Source: JAHRVQ01 sp964548025
GTDB taxonomy: Bacteria > Pseudomonadota > Gammaproteobacteria > Pseudomonadales > Azotimanducaceae
Assembly (NCBI GenBank): GCA_964548025.1
Contig: CAZJRI010000008.1
Coordinates: forward strand, 1 to 64,000
DNA length: 64,000 bases
Direction of reading: 5' to 3'
The notes below the pieces were generated by a model. The model did no database searches, had not been told where the DNA came from, and saw only the letters and a list, made by a program, of their open reading frames with translations. The stretch's first letter is position 1. Every line of letters begins with the position of its first letter. Below, piece by piece: positions 1 through 8,346 of this stretch. The translations under genes and the position numbers were made by a program.

Positions 1-1561
1 TGATGATGAGGATCTCAAGGGCAGAAGAATATGCAGTAGGTTCTGCGAGGCCTGGATTCCAGGGACGAATAAAGATGGGATTTCGAAAGGACGGTCGTCT
101 GCTCGCGGTGGATCTGTATATCGTCCAGGACAATGGACCCGATACCGGGATGAATGACTATATCTCTGCTGCAGATGCGATAGCACTGGTCTATACCCCC
201 GAAGCGATGACTTTCAGGGGGATTCCTGTTCAAACCAATACGCCGCCCAGAGTCNNNNNNNNNNAGGACCCGGACAAAACCAGATCGCCTGTGCTGTCGA
301 ACCCCTGCTCGATAAAGCCGCCAAGCATCTCGGTATTGATCGAGTGGCAATTCGATCGATTAACGACCCAAATAACAATACAAAATACGGGCCCAGACAG
401 GGCGGAGTTACAAGCGCCTACCTGAATGAAGCCCTGGAGAAGGGATCGAAAGAATTTGGCTGGGACGAAAAGAAGAAACTCTCCGGGAAGAAAACCGGCA
501 ACAAGGTCACCGGCGTCGGGGTCGGTCAGGCTTATCATAGTGCAGGTGCCAATGGCTTCGATGGCATCGTGGTCCTGACACCAGAGGGTAAGCTAAATAT
601 CCATACGGGTGTTGGTAATCTTGGCACCTACTCCCACTCAGCCACGTCAAGGGTTGCGGCAGAAGTGCTGAAATGTGATTGGGAAAGCTGCGTCATTGTA
701 CGCGGAGACAGTCGCAAGCACTTACCCTGGAATCTGGCGCAGTTTGGCAGCAATACCTCCTATACGATGACGAGAACCAACTACGTTGCCGCAATGGATG
801 CGGTTGGCAAGCTGAAAGAAATCGCAGCCATGGATTTGGGTGGTAAAGCTGATGACTACGATATAGGAGATGAGAAAGTATTCCTCATCGCCGATCCATC
901 AAAAAACCTGACCTATGCCGCAGCCGCAAAGCGAGCGATCGAAATAGGCGGTAAATTCAGCGGACAGGAAGCGCCCGAAGATCTTAACCCAATGACTAAA
1001 GGCGCGGTTGCCGGACTCGCAGGAACAGGTCTGATCGGCGTTTCAAAAGACAACCTGAAAGCCGAAGGAACCCCACCTGCATTTTGTGCTGGGTTTATTC
1101 AGATCGAACTTGATCTGGAAACCGGTACATTTGAAATCATTGATTATATTGGCGTCGCAGACTGCGGTACCGTGATCCATCCAATGGGATTGGAACAGCA
1201 GATTAAAGGTGGTGCTGTTATGGGATTTGGCATGGCAACCAAGGAACGCCATGTCTACGATCCGCAGAATGGATTACCAGCGACAGTTAGTATCAATCAA
1301 TCCAAACTGGCTACCTACCTCGATGTACCATCAGCCATGAAGACGGCTGCTGTCGACAAGGCAGATCCGATGAATCCTGTCGGCGCAAGAGGAATAGGAG
1401 AACCGGTGCAGGGATGTGCTGCAGCCGCCCTGCTTTGTGCGATCTCGGACGCATTGAATGGTCATTACTTCAACAGGACACCAATCGTACCCGATATGAT
1501 CATTAACGCGGCCAGCGGGCGCGATCAATCTCACGGGCCTTTGGCAGTCAACACCTTCTAG
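1..1561 (+). CDS. Molybdopterin-binding large subunit of a xanthine dehydrogenase-family hydroxylase (5'-partial, with gap)
   Basis: This is the C-terminal part of the molybdenum-cofactor subunit of the xanthine dehydrogenase / aldehyde oxidase / 4-hydroxybenzoyl-CoA reductase family, which hydroxylates or reduces a substrate at a Mo centre. The N-terminus lies before the window. About 500 residues are visible, against roughly 750 for the family. The reading frame before the N run (frame of base 3, ending TNTPPRV) resumes in another frame at base 266 (GPGQNQIACAVEPLL), so this is one gene split by an assembly gap. The C-terminal GARGIGEPVQG segment carries the Glu (in GIGE) that acts as base in this family. 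The FAD subunit follows 12 bases downstream, and the [2Fe-2S] subunit is not in the window. Family assignment is firm; the substrate is unknown. Confidence 0.88.
255..264. other. Assembly gap (10 N) inside the molybdenum hydroxylase gene
   Basis: Ten N bases interrupt the large-subunit gene. Coding before the gap ends on a complete codon at 254, and coding after it resumes with the GGA codon at 266, so the true missing length must be 2 modulo 3, not 10. Homologues usually have only a few residues between the NTPPR and GPG motifs, so the real gap may be very short. That last point is inference. Confidence 0.9.
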
Positions 1562-1573
1562 GGGAGAATAACA

Positions 1574-2563
1574 ATGATCAAAGATATGATGCGAGGGTTT
1601 GAACTGTATCAACCCGCAAACCTTGAAAATGCACTGAATCTTTCTAATCGCCTCGGTAAAGATGGATGGCTGATGGCCGGTGGAAATGACAGCCTGGACT
1701 GGTTCAAGGATCGGGTTAAGAACCCGGCTGCCTTAATAGATCTGTTAGCGATCGATGAACTCTCGGGTATACGAGAGAATCAAAACGGCATAGAAATTGG
1801 TGCGACGACAACACTGACTGAGATCGCGAACAGCGAAATAATCAAATCCAAATTCAGCCTTCTCTCAGATTCAGCAAGCCAGGTTGCCAGCCCGCAGATA
1901 AGAAATGTCAGCACGATCGGAGGCAATGTTTGTCAGGATACCCGTTGCTGGTACTACCGGGCAGGCATGGACTGTTATCGCGCTGGAGGCAAGAAGTGTT
2001 ACGCAGATACACCGGAAGGCATGAACAGAGAACATTGCCTGTTCGAAGCTGACCGTTGTGTTGCGGTATCTCCTTCAGATACTGCACCTGCACTGGTTGC
2101 ACTCGACGCAGAAATGATTATTTCAGGCGCGGATGGTACGCGCAATGTTAAGGCAGAAGAATTCTTTGTTGGCCCGAAAGTAGACATAGAAAGCATGACA
2201 GTATTGGCTGATAACGAAATTCTAACAGCTATTCAAATACCCAATACCTGGGCTGGTGCCAGCTTTTATTTTGAGAAGGTGGCAGACCGCAAGGCCTGGG
2301 ATTTCGCCCTGGTCAATGTTGCATCTGCCGCCAAAATGAATGGCTCGGCTATTGAAGATATTCGGATTGCCTGCAGCGGTGTTGAATGCGTGCCCAAACG
2401 CCTGACAGTCGTTGAAGGCGTGGTCAAGGGCAGCGCAAACGATGATGAGACAGCCAATCTAGCAGGACAGTCTGCCATTCGTGGCGCCACCCCACTCAAC
2501 CACAATCACTTCAAGATCCCTTTATTGGAGAATCTCGTTAAACGCGCGATTAGAAATAGCTGA
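1574..2563 (+). CDS. FAD-binding subunit of the molybdenum hydroxylase, with cysteine-rich loop
   Basis: 329 residues, matching the FAD-binding medium subunit (CoxM/HcrB type) that passes electrons between the Fe-S subunit and an acceptor. The ATG follows GGGGAG at 1561-1566. The glycine-rich FAD segments AGGNDS (about residue 35) and STIGGNVCQDTRCW (about 112-126) are visible. Between about residues 120 and 162 there is an insertion with Cys120, 125, 134, 142, 155 and 162. In 4-hydroxybenzoyl-CoA reductase a loop at this place in the beta subunit holds an additional [4Fe-4S] cluster, and this loop could do the same. It sits in the same operon as the large subunit and a cytochrome b. Cluster binding is inferred from cysteine spacing only. 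Confidence 0.88.
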   Translation: MIKDMMRGFELYQPANLENALNLSNRLGKDGWLMAGGNDSLDWFKDRVKNPAALIDLLAIDELSGIRENQNGIEIGATTTLTEIANSEIIKSKFSLLSDSASQVASPQIRNVSTIGGNVCQDTRCWYYRAGMDCYRAGGKKCYADTPEGMNREHCLFEADRCVAVSPSDTAPALVALDAEMIISGADGTRNVKAEEFFVGPKVDIESMTVLADNEILTAIQIPNTWAGASFYFEKVADRKAWDFALVNVASAAKMNGSAIEDIRIACSGVECVPKRLTVVEGVVKGSANDDETANLAGQSAIRGATPLNHNHFKIPLLENLVKRAIRNS

Positions 2564-2567
2564 TTTA

Positions 2568-2717
2568 GTGGAAGTACTTCGTTATAGCAGCAACGCCTGG
2601 GGGCAGACGACACTTGAGGGTGTCTCCTGGGACTTATTAGGTGTATTTTTCATCGGTGCTGCTGCATTTATTGTCATTCACGCGCTCTATATGTGGTTGC
2701 TTGCACCTAAAAAGTAG
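2568..2717 (+). CDS. Small single-span membrane protein
   Basis: I do not recognise a named family. A GTG at 2568, five bases after the FAD-subunit stop, opens a 49-residue protein. Its first half is polar, with a MEVLRYSSNAWGQTTLEGVS start. It then has one hydrophobic span (LLGVFFIGAAAFIVIHALYM) and a short lysine-containing tail, LLAPKK. It lies between the FAD subunit and the cytochrome b gene (which begins 12 bases later), so it is probably an accessory or anchor subunit of that electron-transfer unit. An open frame extends upstream into the FAD-subunit gene, but GTG 2568 is the natural start in an operon. No strong ribosome-binding site is seen, and translational coupling is likely. Confidence 0.6.
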   Translation: MEVLRYSSNAWGQTTLEGVSWDLLGVFFIGAAAFIVIHALYMWLLAPKK

Positions 2718-2728
2718 CGATATATCTG

Positions 2729-3391
2729 ATGATGAATGATGTGGTGGAACCAAAGCCTGAACCTTGCGACGAGCGATATATTATTCGTCACGCGCTTATA
2801 GACAGATTATTTCACTGGATATCCGCTGTTGCAGTTCTGGTTCTGCTCCTCACTGCATTCCTGCCGATTCTGGGGATCAAATTCTCCTGGATAACAACCC
2901 ACTGGGTATCAGGTTTCATTCTTACGGCTGCTGTTGTCGCCCATCTCATCCGTGCCATATTCTGGCAGAGTTTCCGCGATATTCATTTCGGTCTGAGAGA
3001 CATCAGAGAACTTACTGCCACTCTCACCTGGCTATTCAGATTAAGTGACAATCATCCCAGCAAACCCGGAAAGTATTCGCCTGCACAAAAACTGATGCAT
3101 CTTAGCGTCACTCTTACTGTCCTGGTGGCACTCATTACAGGGTTGATGATGATGGTTAAGATAGATACTCCCTGGTGGGATAGAGACCTCTATTGGCTAT
3201 CGGACCAGAGCTGGGGAATTGTCTATGTACTACACGGCTTCTCAGCCTTGTTTCTCATGGCAATCGTCATGATACATATTTATTTCGCATTCAGACGTGA
3301 GAAGCTGATGTACACCAGATCGATGATTTCAGGCACACTAAGCATGACTGAATACAAAGACCAACATGATCCTCAAAGATGGCAGAAATAG
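2729..3391 (+). CDS. Cytochrome b561-like membrane protein
   Basis: 220 residues with four to five hydrophobic segments, about 30-53, 58-78, 120-143 and 166-190. It resembles the di-haem cytochrome b subunit of Ni/Fe hydrogenases and formate dehydrogenases. Candidate haem-ligand histidines lie in RLFHW (near 29), AHLIR (near 71), KLMHLS (near 118) and VLHGFS / MIHIYF (near 168 and 181). It lies in the molybdenum hydroxylase operon, so it probably takes electrons from the hydroxylase and passes them to the quinone pool, in place of NAD or O2. The domain is seen directly; the partnership is inferred from gene order. A second in-frame ATG at 2732 is an alternative start. Confidence 0.8.
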   Translation: MMNDVVEPKPEPCDERYIIRHALIDRLFHWISAVAVLVLLLTAFLPILGIKFSWITTHWVSGFILTAAVVAHLIRAIFWQSFRDIHFGLRDIRELTATLTWLFRLSDNHPSKPGKYSPAQKLMHLSVTLTVLVALITGLMMMVKIDTPWWDRDLYWLSDQSWGIVYVLHGFSALFLMAIVMIHIYFAFRREKLMYTRSMISGTLSMTEYKDQHDPQRWQK

Positions 3392-3392
3392 A

Positions 3393-3791
3393 ATGTCTAA
3401 TGAAAACAAAGTTGCACTCGACAGCCGAATAGACCAGATTGAATCAGCTTATGAATTTATGCTGGCTTATGCAGCTCAAGGCCATGAGTCAACTGCAGGA
3501 ACTGCTGAAGGTCAGGAAATTACGGATTATCTGATGGGCATCGATCAGGCACTATCGGGTCTGGGAGAAACGATCAGAGCCGCAGCAGAAGAAAAAAACG
3601 CAGATTCTCATCTAACCTACCTCAGTTTCATTGAAGCACTGGAGAGCGATGCCCTGAAAACACAGGGGGCGGTCAGACTCGTACTCGCACAGGGTTCGAT
3701 CAGTTCGCAATTGATTGACAACCTCAATGCGTCCATACACCTGCGCGCACTCTTAACTGACCTGTTTGTCTTCGATGAAGCGCTCAAATAA
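3393..3791 (+). CDS. Unknown soluble protein, last gene of the hydroxylase operon
   Basis: 132 residues beginning MSNENKVALDSR at an ATG one base after the cytochrome b stop codon. It is acidic and mostly helical-looking, with no cysteines, no membrane span, no signal peptide and no motif I can name. The composition (many Ala, Glu, Leu, Gln) suggests a helical bundle. The spacing says it is co-transcribed with the cytochrome b and molybdenum subunits. It could be an assembly or cofactor-insertion helper, but that is only a guess from position. Confidence 0.65.
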   Translation: MSNENKVALDSRIDQIESAYEFMLAYAAQGHESTAGTAEGQEITDYLMGIDQALSGLGETIRAAAEEKNADSHLTYLSFIEALESDALKTQGAVRLVLAQGSISSQLIDNLNASIHLRALLTDLFVFDEALK

Positions 3792-3818
3792 GGATCTCTG
3801 ATCCATTATAGAAAGTCA

Positions 3819-3841
3819 GGGCGGGTCACCGGTACCCGCCC
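3819..3841. terminator. GC-rich hairpin between convergent genes
   Basis: A perfect 8-bp stem, GGGCGGGT (3819-3826) and ACCCGCCC (3834-3841), with a 7-base loop. It lies between the plus-strand operon ending at 3791 and the TonB receptor gene ending at 3848 on the minus strand. Neither side has a long T run, so it may work as a bidirectional or imperfect intrinsic terminator. Confidence 0.6.
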
Positions 3842-3847
3842 CGTCGT

Positions 3848-6283
3848 CTATTGAAAAGAGTGTTTAACCTCCAGTCCAATGCGTCTCGACTGGCCCCAGT
3901 AGTCTGCAGTCATACCCAGGGATGGGTCTATACCACCTATTTCGGTATCCCCGGACTGGTTCACCATATTGTCAATATAATCCTCATCCGTCAGATTAGT
4001 ACCCCAGAGAGAGACGCTGGTATTGCCGTTTGACAGGTACCAGGTGATTCTGCCGTCCATTATCCAGTAGCTGTCTTCCTTCGAAGAGGGCGTATTCATC
4101 AGCGTATAGTACTGATCATCCTTAAAACTAAACCCAAGAGACGACGTCAGTTCGCCACCAAAAGGCAGTTCAATCATATGCAGCAAGCTGATATCAATTG
4201 AAAGCTCGCTACCATCGTTTCCGAATTCGGTATCACTCAGATCCCGTAAGACTATAGATTCTTCGAGAGTTACAGGATCAGTGGTATTGTCTTCTACCGT
4301 GAATTTATCGTATTCCCCCTGCAAATAACCTGCCGAGAGAGTAAGGCTAAGTGAATCAGTTAGCTGGGCGAGAAGATCCACTTCAACCCCCTCAAGCGTC
4401 GCTTCCTGGGCATTGATCAAATCTGCAGTCGGCTGACCATCTACTATACGACCAACAGTCAACTGCTGGTTCTCATACGTATTGTAGAATGCTGTTGCAT
4501 TCAAACGTACTTTGCCGTCGAAAAGCCTCGTCTTTGCACCAATTTCGAAGTTATCGGATACCTCGGGTAAAAAGGGTCTCATCCTGGCATCCTGGTTGAA
4601 TCCCCCACTCGAATAACCGACGCTGAAACTGCCGTATAACATCACTTCATCTGTTAGCTGATAGGCAAGAATTGCTCGAGGCGTCGTTTTGGAATAATCA
4701 ACATCCTGGAAGCAGTGATCACTCGCTGGCAGGAAAACGCCTGGAGCAACTTCGGTTGTAGGCATCCCCGGGCACATATACCCAGGATCAAACGCACCTC
4801 CGGATAGAGTCTGAAATCTTAAGAATTCACGTTCATCCTTTGTATAGCGGGCACCAACCGTTAGATCCAGTTTGTCCGAGATCGCATAAGTACCTTCTGC
4901 AAAGAATGCACGATTTTTGTTGGTTACCTCATAAGACTGAATTCGGCTGCCAAAGAGCTGCGTTGCAAGAGCAATATCGCCAAGCGTCTGAGCAGAACCA
5001 TCGGGGTTTGTACCGCCAGATGGCGCATAGAAGAAGGGCCACTCTTCAGGTGTTGGCGGTACAACATCCCTGAATAGCGGGACGCCAACAGATTCCTCCG
5101 AGTCTTCCTCAAATACATACGCACCAATTACCCATTCAAGCTTGCCAGTTGAACCGGCGAGCCTTAACTCCTGTGAGAAAATCTCGTTTTCGCTCGGATT
5201 GTCCAGAATCTCAAGGAAATTGGACCCTGGGCCATTACCCATAACCCAGCCCCAGCTACCGTTGAAGTTTTCAATTTCGCGATAGGCGGTCAGTGAGGTA
5301 ATTTCTGCCCAGCCAAAGTCATAAGTCTGTTTCAGGCTGTAAGCATCAACATCACTCTCTGTACTTTCGTCGTTGGTCGTATCAATTGACACATTCCTGC
5401 TGGTTTCTTCGCATCTCGCGATCATCTCATCGTATATACCAAAGACCGCCGCGATAAATCCTAGTCCCCCCGCCTGAAACGGGTCTCTGGGTCCTGTAAA
5501 CCGGCAACTTCCCAGAGGTGCCCGTTCATCAGATTCGAAATGATCGTAAGTGAAATGCGCCGAATAATTATCCAGTTCCCACAGCAGTGAACCGCGATAG
5601 GAAAGTGAATCTATGTTACCCCTGTCTTTACCGGTGATGGAGTTCTTCATATCACCATCTGCTTCATTGCTATAAAGCGCGAATCTACCTGCGAAGGTAT
5701 CGGTGAATGCCCTGTTGGCGACAAAGCCATAACTATTCTGACCATCAGAACCGGCGCCTGCTTCTACCTCAAATTCATTTTCAAGGCTCGGTTTCTTATT
5801 GATGATATGTATTAGACCCGCAGTAGTATTTCGGCCGAATAGCGTTCCCTGGGGCCCCCTCAGGATTTCAACTCGCTCAACGTCCATTAGATCAACCAGT
5901 CCACCCTGTGGTCTGCTCAAATAAACCCCATCGACATAAATACCTATCTTGGGATCCTGTGTAGATGACCAGTTGACCTGGCCAATACCACGCATGAAAA
6001 CCTGGGTTGCTGTTCCATTTACAGAACTTGATTGAATATCAGTATTGGGGCTGAGTTTTTCGATGTCGCGAATGTCAGTTATATTCCTGACTTCCAACTG
6101 ATCTCCCGACAGTGCAGTGATGGGTATCGGCACAGACTGAACTGTTTCTTCCCGCTTACGGGCCGTAACAACGACCTCCTCCAGAAGCTTGCTTGCTGCA
6201 CCTTCTTCAGCCGATAAAACGACCTGAGGCACAACTAACCCTGCTACACAAATCCCCCAGCAAACTACAATGATCTTTCTCAT
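3848..6283 (-). CDS. TonB-dependent outer-membrane receptor
   Basis: 811 residues. It starts MRKIIVVCWGICVAGLVVP, a signal peptide, at an ATG preceded by GGGAGGGA; longer upstream frames have no such ribosome site. After the signal come EEVVVTARKREE (TonB-box-like) and a plug domain (about 45-155, with VFMRGIGQVNW and EILRGPQGTLFGRNT). A long beta-barrel follows, ending in VKHSFQ. It should bind and import a large or scarce substrate across the outer membrane using TonB energy. It is flanked by the molybdenum hydroxylase operon (convergent) and an acyl-CoA operon (divergent). The ligand cannot be named; siderophores, vitamins and hydrophobic organic compounds are all possible. Confidence 0.93.
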   Translation of the reverse strand: MRKIIVVCWGICVAGLVVPQVVLSAEEGAASKLLEEVVVTARKREETVQSVPIPITALSGDQLEVRNITDIRDIEKLSPNTDIQSSSVNGTATQVFMRGIGQVNWSSTQDPKIGIYVDGVYLSRPQGGLVDLMDVERVEILRGPQGTLFGRNTTAGLIHIINKKPSLENEFEVEAGAGSDGQNSYGFVANRAFTDTFAGRFALYSNEADGDMKNSITGKDRGNIDSLSYRGSLLWELDNYSAHFTYDHFESDERAPLGSCRFTGPRDPFQAGGLGFIAAVFGIYDEMIARCEETSRNVSIDTTNDESTESDVDAYSLKQTYDFGWAEITSLTAYREIENFNGSWGWVMGNGPGSNFLEILDNPSENEIFSQELRLAGSTGKLEWVIGAYVFEEDSEESVGVPLFRDVVPPTPEEWPFFYAPSGGTNPDGSAQTLGDIALATQLFGSRIQSYEVTNKNRAFFAEGTYAISDKLDLTVGARYTKDEREFLRFQTLSGGAFDPGYMCPGMPTTEVAPGVFLPASDHCFQDVDYSKTTPRAILAYQLTDEVMLYGSFSVGYSSGGFNQDARMRPFLPEVSDNFEIGAKTRLFDGKVRLNATAFYNTYENQQLTVGRIVDGQPTADLINAQEATLEGVEVDLLAQLTDSLSLTLSAGYLQGEYDKFTVEDNTTDPVTLEESIVLRDLSDTEFGNDGSELSIDISLLHMIELPFGGELTSSLGFSFKDDQYYTLMNTPSSKEDSYWIMDGRITWYLSNGNTSVSLWGTNLTDEDYIDNMVNQSGDTEIGGIDPSLGMTADYWGQSRRIGLEVKHSFQ

Positions 6284-6634
6284 GAAACGTCCCTCCCTTA
6301 TATTGACTGTTCTTATTGTCGAGATAATGCCCAGATCCCTGGTCAAGATACCTACGGACCACCGAAAAGATAATTCGGGATACAGCAATGGAATCAAGGA
6401 AACGTCGCTATCGGTGAAACGATGCCCTGGTTCTTTTCTAATCAGGGTTTCACCGATCCAGAAACAGCGATTATCAACTTTGCTGATTCATCATGCCATA
6501 CGATCGCTCGCTTAAACAAGCACCACTTGTTCTCCACTGACCAGCGAATTCATGCCCGCTGAATCCACGCCATGGCAAATTGGTTTACAATAACGCGCGG
6601 TGGCAGAGGCACCCGCAGCGTAAGGGGCAGAAAT
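6284..6634. promoter_or_regulatory. Divergent intergenic region between TonB receptor and MaoC operon
   Basis: About 350 bases hold the start regions of two divergent units. No convincing gene is present. The clearest element is the inverted repeat at 6410-6457, listed separately. AGGGG at about 6623-6627 is the ribosome site for the MaoC gene, and GGGAGGGA on the minus strand serves the receptor. No promoter with both good -35 and -10 boxes could be fixed by eye. Confidence 0.5.
6410..6457. repeat. 11-bp inverted repeat upstream of TonB receptor and MaoC operon
   Basis: ATCGGTGAAAC (6410-6420) and its exact reverse complement GTTTCACCGAT (6447-6457) are separated by 26 bases. Inside them CCCTG (6425-6429) and CAGGG (6443-6447) can extend the structure. 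The centre-to-centre distance of 37 bases, and the position between divergent genes, fit an operator for a dimeric regulator or an RNA hairpin. There is no evidence for which protein would bind. Confidence 0.55.
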
Positions 6635-7168
6635 ATGAGCGGTAATTCCATTAAAGTCGGCGAAGGTCGATACCGGGAATCTCCCGGTCGCTATCTGGAG
6701 GATTTCAATGTCGGGGAGGTCTATGAACATCGTCCCGGCAGAACCATATCCGAAGCGGATAATACCTGGTTCACATTATTAACCATGAATCAGCACCCGA
6801 TACATTTTGATACTGAGTATGCAAGCCAAACTGAATTCGGCAGGCCAATTGTCAATAGCGCACTGACACTTGCCATTGTAGTAGGAATGAGCGTATCCGA
6901 TGTGAGTCAGAAGGCAATAGCAAACCTGGGCTGGACCGATATCAAAATGCCCAATCCAGTTTTTCCGGGTGATACGCTGTACGCGGAATCAGAAGTGATA
7001 TCCAAACGGCAATCGAAGTCCAGGCCGACTCAGGGCATTGTTACTGTAATAAGCAGGGCTCACAACCAGCATGGAAAACCAGTGATGGCGTTCAGCCGTA
7101 ACGTGCTCGTACCCATGAGGGGTCACGGCACTGACGACCTTCTACTACAGCAGGAGCAGGAGAAATGA
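6635..7168 (+). CDS. MaoC-family (hot-dog fold) acyl-CoA hydratase
   Basis: 177 residues. ATG 6635 follows TAAGGGGCAG; an upstream in-frame ATG at 6572 would add a basic, low-quality leader. The hot-dog/MaoC signature is clear around residues 48-75 (TMNQHPIHFDTEYAS then TEFGRPIVNS). This is the place where (R)-specific enoyl-CoA hydratases carry Asp and His; here the sequence reads N-Q-H-P-I-H, so the His is kept and the usual Asp is Asn, as in the subgroup often linked to CoA-transferases. It should add water to an enoyl-CoA. Its stop overlaps the next gene's ATG (ATGA), so the dehydrogenase downstream most likely supplies its substrate. Confidence 0.85.
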   Translation: MSGNSIKVGEGRYRESPGRYLEDFNVGEVYEHRPGRTISEADNTWFTLLTMNQHPIHFDTEYASQTEFGRPIVNSALTLAIVVGMSVSDVSQKAIANLGWTDIKMPNPVFPGDTLYAESEVISKRQSKSRPTQGIVTVISRAHNQHGKPVMAFSRNVLVPMRGHGTDDLLLQQEQEK

Positions 7169-8346
7169 CACAAGAAATTGTCAACCGGTCAGGTGAAATC
7201 TATACGACTGAAGATGAAAACCAGATATTGGACGCGGTTGAAAAGTGGCTGGACCGCGACGTTAAAGACAAGGTACTCGCACTCGAGCATGCTGATGAAT
7301 ATCCCCATGAGATGGTAGAACAGATGAAATCACTGGGTTTGTTCGGAGCAACTATAAGCCAGGCATATGGCGGTCTTGGTCTGCCGAGTTCTACCTATGC
7401 AAAAATCGTCACGACAGTTTCGGAAGTCTGGATGTCTCTAACCGGCATATTTAACTCTCATCTGATTATGGCAGCCGCCGTTGAGCGATTCGGTACCGAG
7501 GAGCAAAAACAGCGATTACTGCCGCGTTTCGCAACGGGTGAGATGAGAGGTGCACTCGCGTTGACGGAACCAAATTGCGGCACTGATTTGCAGGCAATCC
7601 GCACCCGGGCTGACAGGGACGGTGACAACTATATTATCAATGGCACCAAAACCTGGATCTCAAACGGCATAGAGGGCAACTGCGTTGCCCTGTTAGTCAA
7701 AACCGACACGAAAATTGAGCCCAGGCATCGCGGTATGAGCCTTTTCCTGGCTGAAAAAGGTCCAGGATTTAATGTCAGTCGAAAACTTGAAAAACTGGGG
7801 TACAAAGGCATCGATTCTGCAGAACTGATCTTCGAGGACTATCAGATCTCGGCTAACAATCTTATCGGTGGTGAAGAAGGCCACGGTTTTCACCATACGG
7901 TGGGAGGTCTTGAACTTGGACGCATCAACGTTGCGGCACGAGGTGTGGGCGTTGCCAACGCCGCTCTAAAGGCTGCAACGTCCTATGCCCAGATTCGTGA
8001 AACCATGGGTAAACCAATCGGCCAGCATCAGGCAATCCAGACGAAACTGGGTGATATGGCAACTCGCTGCCAGGCTGCAAGGTTATTGGTGGAAGATGCT
8101 GCCCGGGCCTATGACCGTGGTGATAGATGTGACATGGAAGCTGGCATGGCAAAGCTGTTCGCGTCAGAGACAGCGATGGAAAATGCCGCAGAATGTATGC
8201 GGATTCACGGTGCTTACGGCTATTCAAAGGAGGCGCATATCGAACGTTATTACCGCGATGCGCCCCTTATGTGTATTGGTGAAGGGACTAACGAGATGCA
8301 ACGAATAATTATCGCCAAACAACTGATGGAAAGGAACCCTGTTTAA
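7165..8346 (+). CDS. Acyl-CoA dehydrogenase (short/medium-chain type)
   Basis: 393 residues, full length for the family. N-terminal helical domain, middle beta domain with ALTEPNCGTDLQAI (near 132-145) and the FAD/substrate-contact segment TKTWISNG (near 160), then the C-terminal helical bundle ending in CIGEGTNEMQRIIIAKQL. Glu373 in GEGTNE is at the position of the MCAD-type catalytic base. It removes two hydrogens from an acyl-CoA using FAD and hands electrons to ETF. It overlaps the MaoC gene by ATGA and the CoA-transferase gene by TAATG, so the three are made together. Chain length or branching of the substrate is not visible. Confidence 0.93.
   Translation: MTQEIVNRSGEIYTTEDENQILDAVEKWLDRDVKDKVLALEHADEYPHEMVEQMKSLGLFGATISQAYGGLGLPSSTYAKIVTTVSEVWMSLTGIFNSHLIMAAAVERFGTEEQKQRLLPRFATGEMRGALALTEPNCGTDLQAIRTRADRDGDNYIINGTKTWISNGIEGNCVALLVKTDTKIEPRHRGMSLFLAEKGPGFNVSRKLEKLGYKGIDSAELIFEDYQISANNLIGGEEGHGFHHTVGGLELGRINVAARGVGVANAALKAATSYAQIRETMGKPIGQHQAIQTKLGDMATRCQAARLLVEDAARAYDRGDRCDMEAGMAKLFASETAMENAAECMRIHGAYGYSKEAHIERYYRDAPLMCIGEGTNEMQRIIIAKQLMERNPV

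Noticed and set aside
344..1561. Separate gene starting at 344
   Set aside because: Its sequence joins the coding from base 266 (GPGQNQIACAVEPLL) without a stop; it is the same large subunit after the N gap.
6284..6397. N-terminal extension of the TonB receptor
   Set aside because: The ATG at 6283 has a near-perfect ribosome site and opens a signal peptide; the extension adds neither.
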